A stretch of 64,000 bases of DNA from Paenibacillus sp. SY21-1 (GCF_005222705.1 NZ_STGF01000002.1:338757-402756), one strand, 5' to 3'. Positions 38,589-48,083 are shown, numbered from the stretch's first letter. Program-made: numbers and translations. Notes: generated by a model from the sequence alone, not told the origin.

Positions 38589-38631
38589 ATTCTAGTCGGG
38601 CGAGGTTAACCTGATGTTTTCGGTTTGTTAA
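38589..38631 (-). promoter_or_regulatory. Pho-box promoter of pstSCAB
   Basis: On the minus strand, hexamers TTAACA (38631-38626), AAAACA (38620-38615) and TTAACC (38609-38604) repeat with an exact 11-bp period, as in PhoP binding sites. The -10 TAGAAT (38594-38589) follows 9 nt after the last hexamer. Confidence 0.7.
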
Positions 38632-38711
38632 TTTATCAATTAATTATCATAGATTTTCTCTATGCAGACGCCTATAATATAGATAAAAACTTTGATTACG
38701 GGAGGGCTCTC

Positions 38712-39593
38712 GTGAGTTTGTTAAAATTAAAGTTAATTGTGTTGATAGATCGCTACAAACAAGTGACTGCCGTCGCAAAGGCGTTGCAGATCAAGCAGCC
38801 AACCGTCAGCTTTCATATGAAAAAAATGGAGGAGGAATGGGGAGTCAAGCTGTTCGAGACGCGTACGGGCAAGGTGCTGTTAACGCCTCATGGCAAGATG
38901 ATGCTGCATTACGCCTCGCAAATTGATGAATTATACAAGGAAGCGACAATGAAGCTGGCGATGATTAGCGAAACGGAGAAAAAACGGCTGGTCATCGGCT
39001 GCACCGAAAGCGCCGGTGAATGGTTCGTCAAATCGGGGGCGCTTTCCCGTTTGGGGAAGATCAGCGACAAGGCGAAGGTGTCGGTTGCCCTTTACAATCA
39101 GGACGAGCTGTTTCAAAAGCTTGGCAGCGGACTTGTCGATCTGGCGCTGAGCGGGGAGCATAGCCGCCATGAGGACTCCTCCGAGTGGCGGCATCAGCTG
39201 GTCCGCTCGTCCCGGCTTGCTCTCCTTGCTCCAAACGGCCATCCTGTTCTCGAAGCCGGCTCTGATGCCGCACGCAAGCTGCACGATCACGATTTTGTCG
39301 AGCTATCGGACAGCAGCGTCGTCTCCTCTGTCCGGGCCTGGAGCAGACAAGCCCACCATTTTCTGCAGCCGAATGCCTCATTCGGCTCCGTGCCGCTGCT
39401 CTTGCAAGCTATTGCGGCGAGCGGCTCGCTGGCTATTTTGCCGGAATGTCTCCTCCCCGCTGACAATGGGCTTATGCAAATCAAGCTTGACGGGGCCGCA
39501 AGCTGGCACATTCACGCTAGCTGGAGACACAGCTATTGGGATCAGGCCATGGCAGCCGACGTCGTCAGCCTGCTGTCCGAGGAAAAAGAGTGA
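38712..39593 (+). CDS. LysR-family regulator divergent from pstS
   Basis: The 293-residue regulator starts at GTG 38712, with GGGAGGG before it. The winged HTH (TAVAKALQIKQPTVSFHMKK MEE) and the first residues of the linker helix are typical. The LysR substrate domain (KRLVIGCTESAGEWFV; DLALSGEHS; SGSLAILPECLLPAD) follows. It is transcribed away from pstS, and the two share one control region. I infer, without proof, that it tunes pst expression or responds to a phosphate-linked metabolite. Confidence 0.88.
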   Translation: MSLLKLKLIVLIDRYKQVTAVAKALQIKQPTVSFHMKKMEEEWGVKLFETRTGKVLLTPHGKMMLHYASQIDELYKEATMKLAMISETEKKRLVIGCTESAGEWFVKSGALSRLGKISDKAKVSVALYNQDELFQKLGSGLVDLALSGEHSRHEDSSEWRHQLVRSSRLALLAPNGHPVLEAGSDAARKLHDHDFVELSDSSVVSSVRAWSRQAHHFLQPNASFGSVPLLLQAIAASGSLAILPECLLPADNGLMQIKLDGAASWHIHASWRHSYWDQAMAADVVSLLSEEKE

Positions 39594-39695
39594 AGGCGAA
39601 TGGAAAGCTCGCGCTGCGCATGGATGGAGCAATTCCATAGGATGCTTATCAATTAAGGTGCAAGCGAGAAATTCAGTTATCGAGAAGGAACTCAG

Positions 39696-39735
39696 CAAGA
39701 AACCGCCAGAGCGCTTTGCCCTGGCGGTTTCACTT
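39696..39735. terminator. Terminator between LysR gene and phoU
   Basis: GAAACCGCCAG and CTGGCGGTTTC form an 11-bp perfect stem with an 11-nt loop and usable T/A tails on both sides. Confidence 0.8.
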
Positions 39736-39755
39736 CAGATATGGCGGTAAAAAAC

Positions 39756-40418
39756 TTAGACGTTCAAGTCCGGACGCGAGCCAGTTACCAGGTATACGAC
39801 GCTTTCGCCGATGTTGGTCGCATGATCGCCGAAGCGCTCCAGATAACGGCCGACGAAGCTAAGCAGCGAGGATTGGGTAATGTTGCGCGGGTTTTCCATC
39901 ATCAGAGAGTAGAGCTCGCGTGTAATTTGACCATACAGGGCGTCTACCTGATCGTCGTCCTTGGCCATTTTGTAAGCAAGGTCGACATTCTCCTGCACGA
40001 ACGATTGAATCGCTTCGTAGGTCATAAGCTGCACGATTTCCGCCATGCGCGGCAAGTCGATCAGCGGTTTGATCAGCTCCTGGCCTTCGAGGCGCAGTAC
40101 GACCTTCGCAACGTCGACCGACAGATCGCCCATGCGCTCCAGATCGCTCGCGATTCTGAACGCCGACAGGATGCTGCGCAGATCTTTGGCGACTGGCTGC
40201 TGCGTGGCGATCAGCTTGGAGCCGATCTCCATAATTTTCTCTTCCATTTGATTCAGCTGCGGGTCCTTGGCAATTACAATTTTCGCTTGCTCTACATTTA
40301 CGTCCTTGAGAGCAGCCATGGAGTCCGCGAGCGCGTTCTCTACAAAGGTTCCCATTTCAATCAGCAAATTATGCAGCTTCTCCAGCCCAAGATCAAATTC
40401 CTTGCGCGTTGTCATCAT
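39756..40418 (-). CDS. phoU: PhoU, phosphate signalling regulator
   Basis: The 220-residue protein has two PhoU three-helix repeats, each with the metal-binding pattern (IASDLERMGDLSVDVAKV; GRYLERFGDHATNIGE). It couples Pst transporter state to the PhoR kinase and limits phosphate uptake. AGGGGG precedes two adjacent ATGs. It lies 32 nt after the second pstB and should be co-transcribed with it from the Pho promoter at 41358-41411. Confidence 0.95.
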   Translation of the reverse strand: MMTTRKEFDLGLEKLHNLLIEMGTFVENALADSMAALKDVNVEQAKIVIAKDPQLNQMEEKIMEIGSKLIATQQPVAKDLRSILSAFRIASDLERMGDLSVDVAKVVLRLEGQELIKPLIDLPRMAEIVQLMTYEAIQSFVQENVDLAYKMAKDDDQVDALYGQITRELYSLMMENPRNITQSSLLSFVGRYLERFGDHATNIGESVVYLVTGSRPDLNV

Positions 40419-40450
40419 CTTTTCTTCCCCCTCTTATCCACTTTCATTCA

Positions 40451-41206
40451 TTAACCGAATCGGCCGCTGATGTAATCCTCGGTACGCTGATCGGAAGGAT
40501 TGGAGAACAGCTTCTCCGTCTCCGAATATTCAACGACCTCGCCGCTCAGGAAAAATACTGTTTGATACGAAACACGCGCCGCTTGGTGCATATTGTGCGT
40601 AACCATGACGATCGTATATTTTTCCTTGAGCTCTTGCGCCAGCTCCTCAATCTTGAGCGTTGAGATCGGATCAAGTGCGGACGTCGATTCGTCCATGAGC
40701 AAAATATCCGGGCCTACAGCCAGAGCGCGCGCTATGCAAAGACGCTGCTGCTGACCGCCGGACAGCCCGAGCGCGGAGCGCTTCAGATGATCCTTCACCT
40801 CGTCCCACAGAGCTGCGGATCGAAGGCTTGTCTCGACGATTTCGTCCAGCTCTTTTTTGCTTGTAATGCCGTGCAGCCGCGGTCCGTAAGCGACGTTGTC
40901 GTAGATCGACTTAGGAAAAGGATTGGGCTGCTGGAACACCATACCGATCTTTTTGCGGAGCGTTTCAACCTCGACGTCCGCAGAATAGATGTTTTGTCCG
41001 CCAATGTTGATCTCGCCTTGAATGCGAGTACCGGGAATCATGTCGTTCATACGGTTAAGCGTACGAAGCAGCGTCGATTTGCCGCAGCCGGAAGGTCCGA
41101 TAAAGGCGGTAATGGCTTTCTCGGGAATGGTCAACGACACTTCCTTCAACGCATGAAAAGTGCCGTAGAACAAGTTTAATTTATTAATGTGAATCAAAGT
41201 GTCCAA
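40451..41206 (-). CDS. pstB: Phosphate ABC transporter ATPase (second copy)
   Basis: The protein has 251 residues from TTG 41206, chosen because TGGAGG lies about 9 nt before it; an upstream TTG at 41227 lacks support. Walker [10 protein letters not shown], signature [14 protein letters not shown] and the H-loop are intact. After Walker B it has DESTSALDP, where the usual sequence is DEPTSALDP. It is separated from pstSCAB and paired with phoU. Two PstB ATPases could serve the single PstCA. Confidence 0.94.
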   Translation of the reverse strand: MDTLIHINKLNLFYGTFHALKEVSLTIPEKAITAFIGPSGCGKSTLLRTLNRMNDMIPGTRIQGEINIGGQNIYSADVEVETLRKKIGMVFQQPNPFPKSIYDNVAYGPRLHGITSKKELDEIVETSLRSAALWDEVKDHLKRSALGLSGGQQQRLCIARALAVGPDILLMDESTSALDPISTLKIEELAQELKEKYTIVMVTHNMHQAARVSYQTVFFLSGEVVEYSETEKLFSNPSDQRTEDYISGRFG

Positions 41207-41357
41207 GCCTTTCGCCTCCAGTGTCAACTTTTCGAAAAAACGCTATTCCCATAAAAATGAGATGCCGACAAGCTGGCATCACATTTAGTGGCTGTTCCAT
41301 AATAGACCGTTATACATGTTGTATGGACCGTTGCTAGAAAGGTCATTTGCTGCTTTT

Positions 41358-41411
41358 ATCATACTTGCGATTTGTTAAGCAGACGTCCCACTTATGTTAA
41401 CTAGGTGTTAA
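41358..41411 (-). promoter_or_regulatory. Pho-box promoter of pstB2-phoU, overlapping the MCP stop codon
   Basis: Minus-strand TTAACA hexamers at 41411-41406, 41400-41395 and 41378-41373 lie on an 11-bp grid; the slot at 41389-41384 is degenerate. TATGAT (41363-41358) follows 9 nt after the last, the same geometry as at pstS. The first hexamer overlaps the stop codon at 41408-41410. Confidence 0.7.
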
Positions 41412-42595
41412 AAGTGCGAGTGCAGGCTCGCCATTTCCTCGCCTACCTGCCTCACTTGCTGATGCGTCTTGTCGGCCAACGTGCCGATATGACGCGCGCT
41501 GTTCCGATTGTCGGCCGCCGCTTGAAACAACCGATTGAAGGCGCCCTCCGCCTCGCGCACATGGACCGTAGTCTGGCCCGTTACGGCTCGGCCCGCCTGC
41601 GCAAGCTGCGACGTTTCTCCGATAGCCTGTACAATCGTGTTCGTCAGCTTCGTAATTTCCAGTGCAAAGCCCTTGGTCTGGCTTGCCAGCTTCGAAACCT
41701 CAGCCGCAACAACCGCAAAGCCCCGACCGTGCTCGCCCGCTCGCGCAGCCTCGATGGATGCGTTCAACGCAAGGAGATTGCTCTGCTCGGCCAATTCCTT
41801 GATAAGCAGCGAGACCTTGCTGATCGAGCCCGCTTCCGACTGCAGCAAGCTCATGCGGCTTTCCTGCTGCTCCGAGTTGGCTGCAATCGAGCTAAAGGCA
41901 TGCGTAACCTTGTCGAGCTCGTTTTTGCCCGCAAGCGTCAAATCAACCATTTCCACGGACAGCGTCTCGCCCTGCGTTGTAGACTGGCTGACGCTTTGGA
42001 TGGCGCGCTCGATTTCCCTGACCCGATCCTCGGCGGAACGAATCGTTTCCATTTGAGCGGCCACCGCCTCCTCCTGCAGCCTGGTCGATATTTTCAGCAA
42101 ATCGGATACGGTCAGTACGCCGGCATATTTGCCGCCGTTTGTCACGATGACGCAATCGTACAGTACGCTATCGTGGCGGTTCAGCGCCTGATCGATCGCA
42201 TGCTGCGGCTCTTCGGCAATATCGACCATAAGCGGATTCCCGTCCATCAGTCTGCCGATCGACTTCTCGTAATACAAATCCGCGCTAAACCGATGACCGA
42301 GCTTTAGAAAAAAACGGTTGCGCATCATAAGCCCTTTAGGCTTATGCGCTGCATCGCAGATCACGATGCATTCGCTTTCCGGATTTTTTTTGAAAATAGA
42401 AATAAGCTCCTTGCAAAGCTGCCCCTCTAATGCAATTGGAGTCTGTCGAATAAATGTCTGCACATGCACAGAATGATGATTAGCGACCTCTTGAGACGGA
42501 TTGGAGACGGGAGGTGCCGGAGTTTCCACAAGTTGTTTGTCTTCCTCCATCGTTCCCTCAGCAAGCTGATTTTTCTCTAAAACCGAAACTGTCAT
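41408..42595 (-). CDS. Soluble CBS-pair methyl-accepting chemotaxis-like protein
   Basis: The 395-residue protein lacks any transmembrane segment. Residues about 60-185 form a CBS pair ([39 protein letters not shown]) of the type usually fused to GGDEF domains. Residues about 190-395 form an MCP signalling coil with the conserved hairpin tip [20 protein letters not shown]. It probably signals to a CheA/CheW complex, or acts as a cytoplasmic scaffold, in response to a nucleotide bound by the CBS pair. No che genes are nearby. It lies just upstream of pstB2-phoU on the same strand. Confidence 0.88.
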   Translation of the reverse strand: MTVSVLEKNQLAEGTMEEDKQLVETPAPPVSNPSQEVANHHSVHVQTFIRQTPIALEGQLCKELISIFKKNPESECIVICDAAHKPKGLMMRNRFFLKLGHRFSADLYYEKSIGRLMDGNPLMVDIAEEPQHAIDQALNRHDSVLYDCVIVTNGGKYAGVLTVSDLLKISTRLQEEAVAAQMETIRSAEDRVREIERAIQSVSQSTTQGETLSVEMVDLTLAGKNELDKVTHAFSSIAANSEQQESRMSLLQSEAGSISKVSLLIKELAEQSNLLALNASIEAARAGEHGRGFAVVAAEVSKLASQTKGFALEITKLTNTIVQAIGETSQLAQAGRAVTGQTTVHVREAEGAFNRLFQAAADNRNSARHIGTLADKTHQQVRQVGEEMASLHSHF

Positions 42596-42814
42596 CGTCC
42601 TTCACCCTTCCTTCATTTCCCTTACCCTTGTTATAGCCCTTACTATAGGTCCCAAGCATCAATTCAAATAGGCAACTATGTTATCGGAGTGTTAAATTCG
42701 ACAGAAATCGCTGCGAGCATTCAATAAAAACAGGCTTGAACAGTGAGCTTTTTGCATCGAAGCAAAAAAATAACTTTTCAAGAAAAATGTGATTTGAGCC
42801 GGATGGACTTGAGC

Positions 42815-42866
42815 AAAAAAAAACTGCATGGCTCTCACGATTGCTCGCAAGTTCCATGCAGTTTGG
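42815..42866 (-). terminator. Terminator of the GH42 gene
   Basis: AAACTGCATGG and CCATGCAGTTT pair perfectly. On the minus strand the stem exits into nine Ts. It begins 12 nt past the stop. Confidence 0.9.
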
Positions 42867-42875
42867 TATAAAAAA

Positions 42876-44948
42876 TCAGGAAACGGAAGCGCGTTTCAGA
42901 ATCGTCACGCTGTATGCGTCCAGCTGCAGCTGTCCGGCGGCAGACTCGCCCGTAAGCAGATAAGTGTAGTCTTGCCCGTCAAGCTCGACGGCTGCGCCCT
43001 TGGAGGTGAAGTTGGACACAAACACATAATCGGTTGTTCCGTCAGTCCGCAGCTGCGCCGTAACGCCATGCGGCAAGTCCGCAGCAAGCACGCGACGAAT
43101 GCCCGCCTCCGCCACAACGGCGGAGAGAAAATCGTTCGTGAAGGCAGCTTCATTGCGTGAAGCGATGTAATACGCCTTGCCTTTGCCCACGCGGTTGACC
43201 GTAAGCGCAGGACGGCCGGCGTAGAAGTCGTCGCCGTATACGGCGAGCGCCTCCGCGCCCTCCAAATGAATCAAATCGCACAGCTCGCGAGCCGTATATT
43301 CGCCGCCAAGTCCAAGCGGGTTGCCGTCCTTCAGCACGACGCGATTCGCGTCATGATCATGAAGCGAATCAATCTCCTCGGACCAGATGCCAAGCGTCTT
43401 GCGCAACGGCCCCGGGAAGCCGTTCAGGAAGCACAGATCGTTTTCGTCGACGATGCCGCTCCAGTAAGTCGCGATAAACGTACCGCCATTCTCAACGAAT
43501 TTCTCGATCCGCTCGCCGACGCCAGGACGAACCATATACAGCATCGGAGCGATCAGAAGCTTGTAGGAGTCAAAGCTGCATTCCGAATCGATAATATCCA
43601 CAGACACGCCAAGGTCCCACAACGGGCGGTAATGGCGTTTAAGCGTTTCTTCATAGTTCAGGCCGCCATTGCGCGGTCCTTGCGAGTCCTTGATCGCCCA
43701 GCGGTTCTCCCAGTCATTGATCAGCGCAACCTCCGGTTTCACCGAAGTGCCTACTACCTCGCCAAGCTTGCCAAGCGTCGCTCCAAGCTCCGTCACATCG
43801 CGGAATACGCGCGTATGCTCATGCCCGACATGGTCGACGACCGCCCCATGCAGCTTTTCGCTGGAGCCGCGGCTTTTGCGCCATTGGAAGTATTGCACCG
43901 TGTCCGAACCGTGCGCCACCGCTTGCAGCGATGACAGCATATGCATGCCAGGACGCTTCAGCTTGCTGACCGGCTGCCAGTTCGTCATGCTCGGCGTGCT
44001 CTCCATCAGCATAAACGGCTTGCCGCCCTTCAGCGAGCGGAATACATCATGATTGAACGCAATCCAGGCCGCGAGCTCGGCATCGTCCCCATGATTATCA
44101 TGCCAAGTCGGGTAAGCATCCCAGGAAATCATATCGAGCAGGTCAACAAATTTCCAATAATTGAGCGGCTCGAAATCAAGCATAAAGTTTGTCGTAATCG
44201 GCAGCTCGCTGTTCGCTGCGCGAAGCGGCTCGATTTCATGGCGGCAGAAGTCGACCGTTTGATCGGTTACGAAGCGTCTCCAATCGACGTTCTGGCCGTG
44301 AACGGCGTTTTCGCCGCGCGGGGTCGGAGATTCGATTTGGCTCCAGTCCGTATACGTATGGCTCCAGAATGTCGTCCACCAGGCATCGTTGAGCGCTTCC
44401 AGCGTGCCGTATTTATTTTTGAGCCAGCCGCGGAAAGCTTCCTCGCAATAATTGCAATGGCATTCTCCGCCGTATTCATTGGAAATATGCCAGCCGATAA
44501 CGGCGGGATGCTGCGCATAGCGTTCAGCCAGCTTCGCGTTCATTATGCTTACTTTATCGCGGTAAACCGGAGAGCTGAAGCAGTGATTATGCCGTGCGCC
44601 GTGCAAATTGCGGATACCGTTCGGCGCTACGCGCAGCACCTCCGGATATTTCTGGGACATCCACACCGGTCGGGCTCCGCTTGGCGTAGCCAGCAGGGCG
44701 TAAATTCCGTTAGCGGCAAATCGGTCAAGCAGCGTGTCCAGCCATTCAAAAGTGAAAACGCCATCCTCCGGCTCAAGCGCCATCCAGGCAAAAATGCCAA
44801 CGGACATTACGTTGCAGCCGGCCAGCTTCATGAGACGAATATCTTCTTCCAGAACCTCCGGGTACTTCTGCCATTGGTCGGGATTATAATCTGCACCGTG
44901 CAGCATTTGCGGAATTTTGGAGCTGATGGGCGGGAATTTTAAAGTCAT
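42876..44948 (-). CDS. GH42 beta-galactosidase
   Basis: The 690-residue cytoplasmic enzyme hydrolyses terminal beta-galactosides. It has the GH42 TIM barrel (MLHGADYNPDQW; GIFAWMALEPEDG), acid/base glutamate in ISNEYGG, nucleophile glutamate in FMLMESTPS, and the cysteine-rich zinc site CHCNYC. A trimerisation domain and a beta domain follow. AGGAGG precedes the ATG. The gene is divergent from a cupin-AraC regulator, its likely activator. Confidence 0.95.
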   Translation of the reverse strand: MTLKFPPISSKIPQMLHGADYNPDQWQKYPEVLEEDIRLMKLAGCNVMSVGIFAWMALEPEDGVFTFEWLDTLLDRFAANGIYALLATPSGARPVWMSQKYPEVLRVAPNGIRNLHGARHNHCFSSPVYRDKVSIMNAKLAERYAQHPAVIGWHISNEYGGECHCNYCEEAFRGWLKNKYGTLEALNDAWWTTFWSHTYTDWSQIESPTPRGENAVHGQNVDWRRFVTDQTVDFCRHEIEPLRAANSELPITTNFMLDFEPLNYWKFVDLLDMISWDAYPTWHDNHGDDAELAAWIAFNHDVFRSLKGGKPFMLMESTPSMTNWQPVSKLKRPGMHMLSSLQAVAHGSDTVQYFQWRKSRGSSEKLHGAVVDHVGHEHTRVFRDVTELGATLGKLGEVVGTSVKPEVALINDWENRWAIKDSQGPRNGGLNYEETLKRHYRPLWDLGVSVDIIDSECSFDSYKLLIAPMLYMVRPGVGERIEKFVENGGTFIATYWSGIVDENDLCFLNGFPGPLRKTLGIWSEEIDSLHDHDANRVVLKDGNPLGLGGEYTARELCDLIHLEGAEALAVYGDDFYAGRPALTVNRVGKGKAYYIASRNEAAFTNDFLSAVVAEAGIRRVLAADLPHGVTAQLRTDGTTDYVFVSNFTSKGAAVELDGQDYTYLLTGESAAGQLQLDAYSVTILKRASVS

Positions 44949-45088
44949 GTCAATGGACCTCCTATGATCGCTTGATTCTAGCCAAGAATGGCGATACTAT
45001 AATGATATTCATATTATACTTGCTTGATCTCCCAAACAAAATAATAGTATTTTCGCATAGGTATCAAAATATGAAACTGGAGGCTGTC

Positions 45089-45919
45089 GTGACCGATTTA
45101 ATGGTTTTCCCGATATTGACCGATACGGACACCACTTTGCCCGTCTATGTGACCGGCAACGGACACTGGAGCAATCAGGAGGAAATCAACCGGCCGGGCG
45201 GGTATCCTCATTTCCAATGGCTCCAGGTGCTCTCCGGCGCGGGCGAGCTGCATGTGGGCGATCGCCGCATGACCGTACGGGCAGGGCAAGGCTTCTGTCT
45301 GCTCCCGAACGTGCCGCACCATTACTATGCCACACAGGAGCCATGGGAAATTCACTGGCTTAGCTTTCGCGGCGAAATGTCAGAGAAGCTGTTTCTGCAG
45401 GCGGGAGTCGTTCACTCCGGGGTCTATACGCTTGCAGATCCGGACATGATTGTCGCTCATATGAAATCCATTTTTGCCATGACGCAATCCGGGCGCTCCT
45501 TTATCGGACTTGAATGCTCCAAGCTGCTCTATATGCTGCTGCTGGATTTAATGAAGGTTATCGTCGTCAGCTCTCACTCGGCCAGCGAGCATTACGTCAA
45601 GCTGCTCCCGGTTTTTAAACACATAGAGACTCATTACGGCCAGCCGATTGCCATTCGCGATTTAGCCGAGTGCATTGACGTGACCCCGCAATACCTGTGC
45701 CTGCTGTTCAAGAAGGCGATGAAGCTGCGCCCGATGGAATATGTGAACCGGGAGCGGATCAACCGCAGCAAAGAACTGATGTTCAAGGAGGGCAGCATTA
45801 AAATGCAGGAGGTAGCGCGCAGGTCCGGCTTTGAATCGCCCAGCTATTTCAGCTCGGTGTTCAAGCGTCTCGAAGGATTAAGCCCCGAGCATTTCAAAAA
45901 AATACACGGCATACGCTAA
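45089..45919 (+). CDS. Cupin-AraC regulator, likely activator of the GH42 gene
   Basis: The regulator has 276 residues from GTG 45089 (GGAGG ends 5 nt upstream); open frame farther upstream is not supported. It has an N-terminal cupin (RPGGYPHFQWLQVLSGAGEL; LLPNVPHHYYA) and a C-terminal HTH pair (TPQYLCLLFKKAMKLRPMEY; SGFESPSYFSSVFKRLEGLS). It matches the regulator at 19604-20428 in length, opening motif (TDTDTTLPVY against TDSDRELPFY) and position beside a glycosidase gene. Confidence 0.9.
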   Translation: MTDLMVFPILTDTDTTLPVYVTGNGHWSNQEEINRPGGYPHFQWLQVLSGAGELHVGDRRMTVRAGQGFCLLPNVPHHYYATQEPWEIHWLSFRGEMSEKLFLQAGVVHSGVYTLADPDMIVAHMKSIFAMTQSGRSFIGLECSKLLYMLLLDLMKVIVVSSHSASEHYVKLLPVFKHIETHYGQPIAIRDLAECIDVTPQYLCLLFKKAMKLRPMEYVNRERINRSKELMFKEGSIKMQEVARRSGFESPSYFSSVFKRLEGLSPEHFKKIHGIR

Positions 45920-45964
45920 TCCGGCTTTGCAGGCTTAGCACAAGGCTGAACGGAGGACAAAACA

Positions 45965-47149
45965 ATGAATAAGGGGAAACAGCTCATCTTTAAGGAAATT
46001 GATCGGCTTGGTCCGGGCTTTCGCGCGATTTCGCTTGCGATCGGCGCCAAGCCGGAGCTTGGCCATGAGGAATTTTTTGCGTCGGAGCTGCTTGGCGAAG
46101 AGCTGCTGCGGCTGGGGTTTAGTCTCGAGCGGGGCGTTCTGGACATGCCGACCTCGTTTATCGCGGAATATGATTCCGGCAAGCCCGGCCCCCTCATCGG
46201 CCTGTTGTGCGAATATGACGCCCTGCCTGAAATCGGCCACGCCTGCGGTCATCATCTGATCTGCTCGATGAGCATCGCTGCCGCGGCTGGTCTGAAGGCC
46301 GCCATGACCGCAGGCGCGATCGGGGGACGCATTCGCGTCTACGGTACCCCGGCCGAGGAGACTCGCGGTGCGAAGGTGCCGATGTCGGAGGCAGGCTTGT
46401 TCGACGATTGCGACTTAGCGCTCATGGCGCATCCCTATCACACATTTGAGCAATCGGGCCAATCGCTCGCCATGGACGCCCTGCAATTTGAATATGCAGG
46501 CAAAGCCGCGCATGCCGCAGCCAATCCGCATGAAGGCATCAATGCGCTTGATGCGGTGCTCCAGCTTTTCAGCAGCGTCAACGCGCTGCGCCAGCAGACG
46601 CGAAGCGATGCCAGGCTGCATGGCATTATCGACAGCGGCGGCAAGGCGCCCAATATTATTCCCGACTATGCTTCAGCCAAATTTTACATTCGTTCGGCAT
46701 CCCGCGCTTATACGAATGAGCTCACGGCCAAGGTAATCCGCTGTGCCGAAGGAGCGGCGCTTCAGACGGGCTGCACGCTCAAGGTAAGCAACTATGAGCT
46801 CTCCTACGATGAATTGATGACGAACGAGACGCTTTCCTCGCAATTCAACGCCAATTTGCTGGCGGCGGGCATTGCGCCCGATCAAATTGAATCCGGCAAG
46901 GACAACGGTTCGCTCGATTTGGGCAACGTCTCGGTTCGCTGTCCGGCCATCCACCCGTACATCAAGGTTGTGCGCGAGCGGCTGCTGCTGCACACCGAGG
47001 CATTCCGCGACGCCGCAATGGAGGATTATGCGCTTGATGGCATGCTGTTTGGCGCGAAAATGCTGGCAGCAACCGCTTTTGACGTATGCGCAGACTCCGC
47101 TTTGCTTGCGCGGATTCGCGAGGAATTTGCGCAAGCCGTGCGCCGCTGA
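45965..47149 (+). CDS. M20 family amidohydrolase (AbgB/PM20D2-like)
   Basis: The 394-residue cytoplasmic metallohydrolase has metal-binding motifs CEYDALPEIGHACGHH and GTPAEETRG, and the dimerisation-domain motif GKAAHAAANPHEG. It is closest to enzymes that cleave N-acyl or p-aminobenzoyl amino acids. The substrate is not determined. CGGAGG lies 7-8 nt before the ATG. It begins 45 nt after the AraC gene and may be co-transcribed, although no shared pathway is evident. It converges on lipL. Confidence 0.88.
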   Translation: MNKGKQLIFKEIDRLGPGFRAISLAIGAKPELGHEEFFASELLGEELLRLGFSLERGVLDMPTSFIAEYDSGKPGPLIGLLCEYDALPEIGHACGHHLICSMSIAAAAGLKAAMTAGAIGGRIRVYGTPAEETRGAKVPMSEAGLFDDCDLALMAHPYHTFEQSGQSLAMDALQFEYAGKAAHAAANPHEGINALDAVLQLFSSVNALRQQTRSDARLHGIIDSGGKAPNIIPDYASAKFYIRSASRAYTNELTAKVIRCAEGAALQTGCTLKVSNYELSYDELMTNETLSSQFNANLLAAGIAPDQIESGKDNGSLDLGNVSVRCPAIHPYIKVVRERLLLHTEAFRDAAMEDYALDGMLFGAKMLAATAFDVCADSALLARIREEFAQAVRR

Positions 47150-47163
47150 GAAAGGCCCTCCCC

Positions 47164-48009
47164 TCAGCTCGAATACCGAGCGCGCAAAACGTCTACCATG
47201 TTCCCGATCTCCTCTTCCGTGGGCATTTGCAGCCGTTTTGCCGCTTCCTCCAATTCAGCCGGCGTTTGACCTTCCAGCACCGTCCGCTTTACCAGAGAAG
47301 TGAACGTTTCGGCCGCTTCGCCGGACAGCGCATGAAGCTCGACCAGGCTCGCCGTGCTTAAATCGGTCACCTGCGGATAGTCGGCGTCCTCCGCTCCTCC
47401 GGCTGCTTGCTCGTAAAAGCCCCGAACCAGCCGGGTCCGGTCGGCCCCGCTGCCAGCCGCTACGACGAACGCCTGAACGATAACGGCATGCGTCTGCCTG
47501 CGCTGGGCAATCCCGCAAAATTTGTAACCATCGACGCTTAAATCATAATTGCCCGGGCAATAAGCCCCATCAATTTCGCCCTTTTTGACAAGGCTGCCGC
47601 TTTGTTCAAGCGCTTTGGCTATAAGGGCGTACATCAGCTCGAAATCATGATCAAAAGGATCATGATTTCCGGGCTTTTTCGGCATAATAAGCGAAATGTT
47701 CACAACTCCGGGGTCCAGCGGCACCGCAGCTCCGCCAGAATTGCGAACCGCCGTCGACCAGCCTTGGCGAGCAAGCTGCTGCCGGGCAAGCTCCGCATTG
47801 GGCAAGCGGCTGTCGGCAAGGCCAAGCACAAAGCCTGCCGGATGCCGCCACAAATGACAGATCGCCGGACCGCCGCGACCTGCGCTTCTGCACAGCAGCT
47901 CATCTATCGCAAATGGATAGAGCACATCCCGCTGCCGCAAATCGTTGGTTCGGTCGAGCACAAGCATCTGTTTTAGTTCCGCAGAAATAGCTGCGCGCAA
48001 ATCCTTCAT
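47164..48009 (-). CDS. lipL: LipL-like octanoyl-[GcvH]:protein N-octanoyltransferase
   Basis: The 281-residue enzyme of the lipoate ligase fold moves octanoyl from GcvH to the E2 subunits of 2-oxoacid dehydrogenases. The LplA/LipB core is seen in RNSGGAAVPLDPGVVNISLI. The key region GAYCPGNYDLSVDGYKFCGI places a cysteine at residue 151, where LipL has its acyl-carrying cysteine (C150 in B. subtilis), and the length equals LipL. LipM is the main alternative. The gene is monocistronic. Confidence 0.78.
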   Translation of the reverse strand: MKDLRAAISAELKQMLVLDRTNDLRQRDVLYPFAIDELLCRSAGRGGPAICHLWRHPAGFVLGLADSRLPNAELARQQLARQGWSTAVRNSGGAAVPLDPGVVNISLIMPKKPGNHDPFDHDFELMYALIAKALEQSGSLVKKGEIDGAYCPGNYDLSVDGYKFCGIAQRRQTHAVIVQAFVVAAGSGADRTRLVRGFYEQAAGGAEDADYPQVTDLSTASLVELHALSGEAAETFTSLVKRTVLEGQTPAELEEAAKRLQMPTEEEIGNMVDVLRARYSS

Positions 48010-48083
48010 TGCCTTCCATCCTCCATCCTTTTATCTGCTGCTGCAAGCGCGCTCTTCTCTTCGTTTCTCCGTTTAATCCCTTA

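Noticed and set aside
43941..44942. 333-codon plus-strand open frame
   Set aside because: Antisense shadow of the GH42 gene, whose catalytic motifs are all present.
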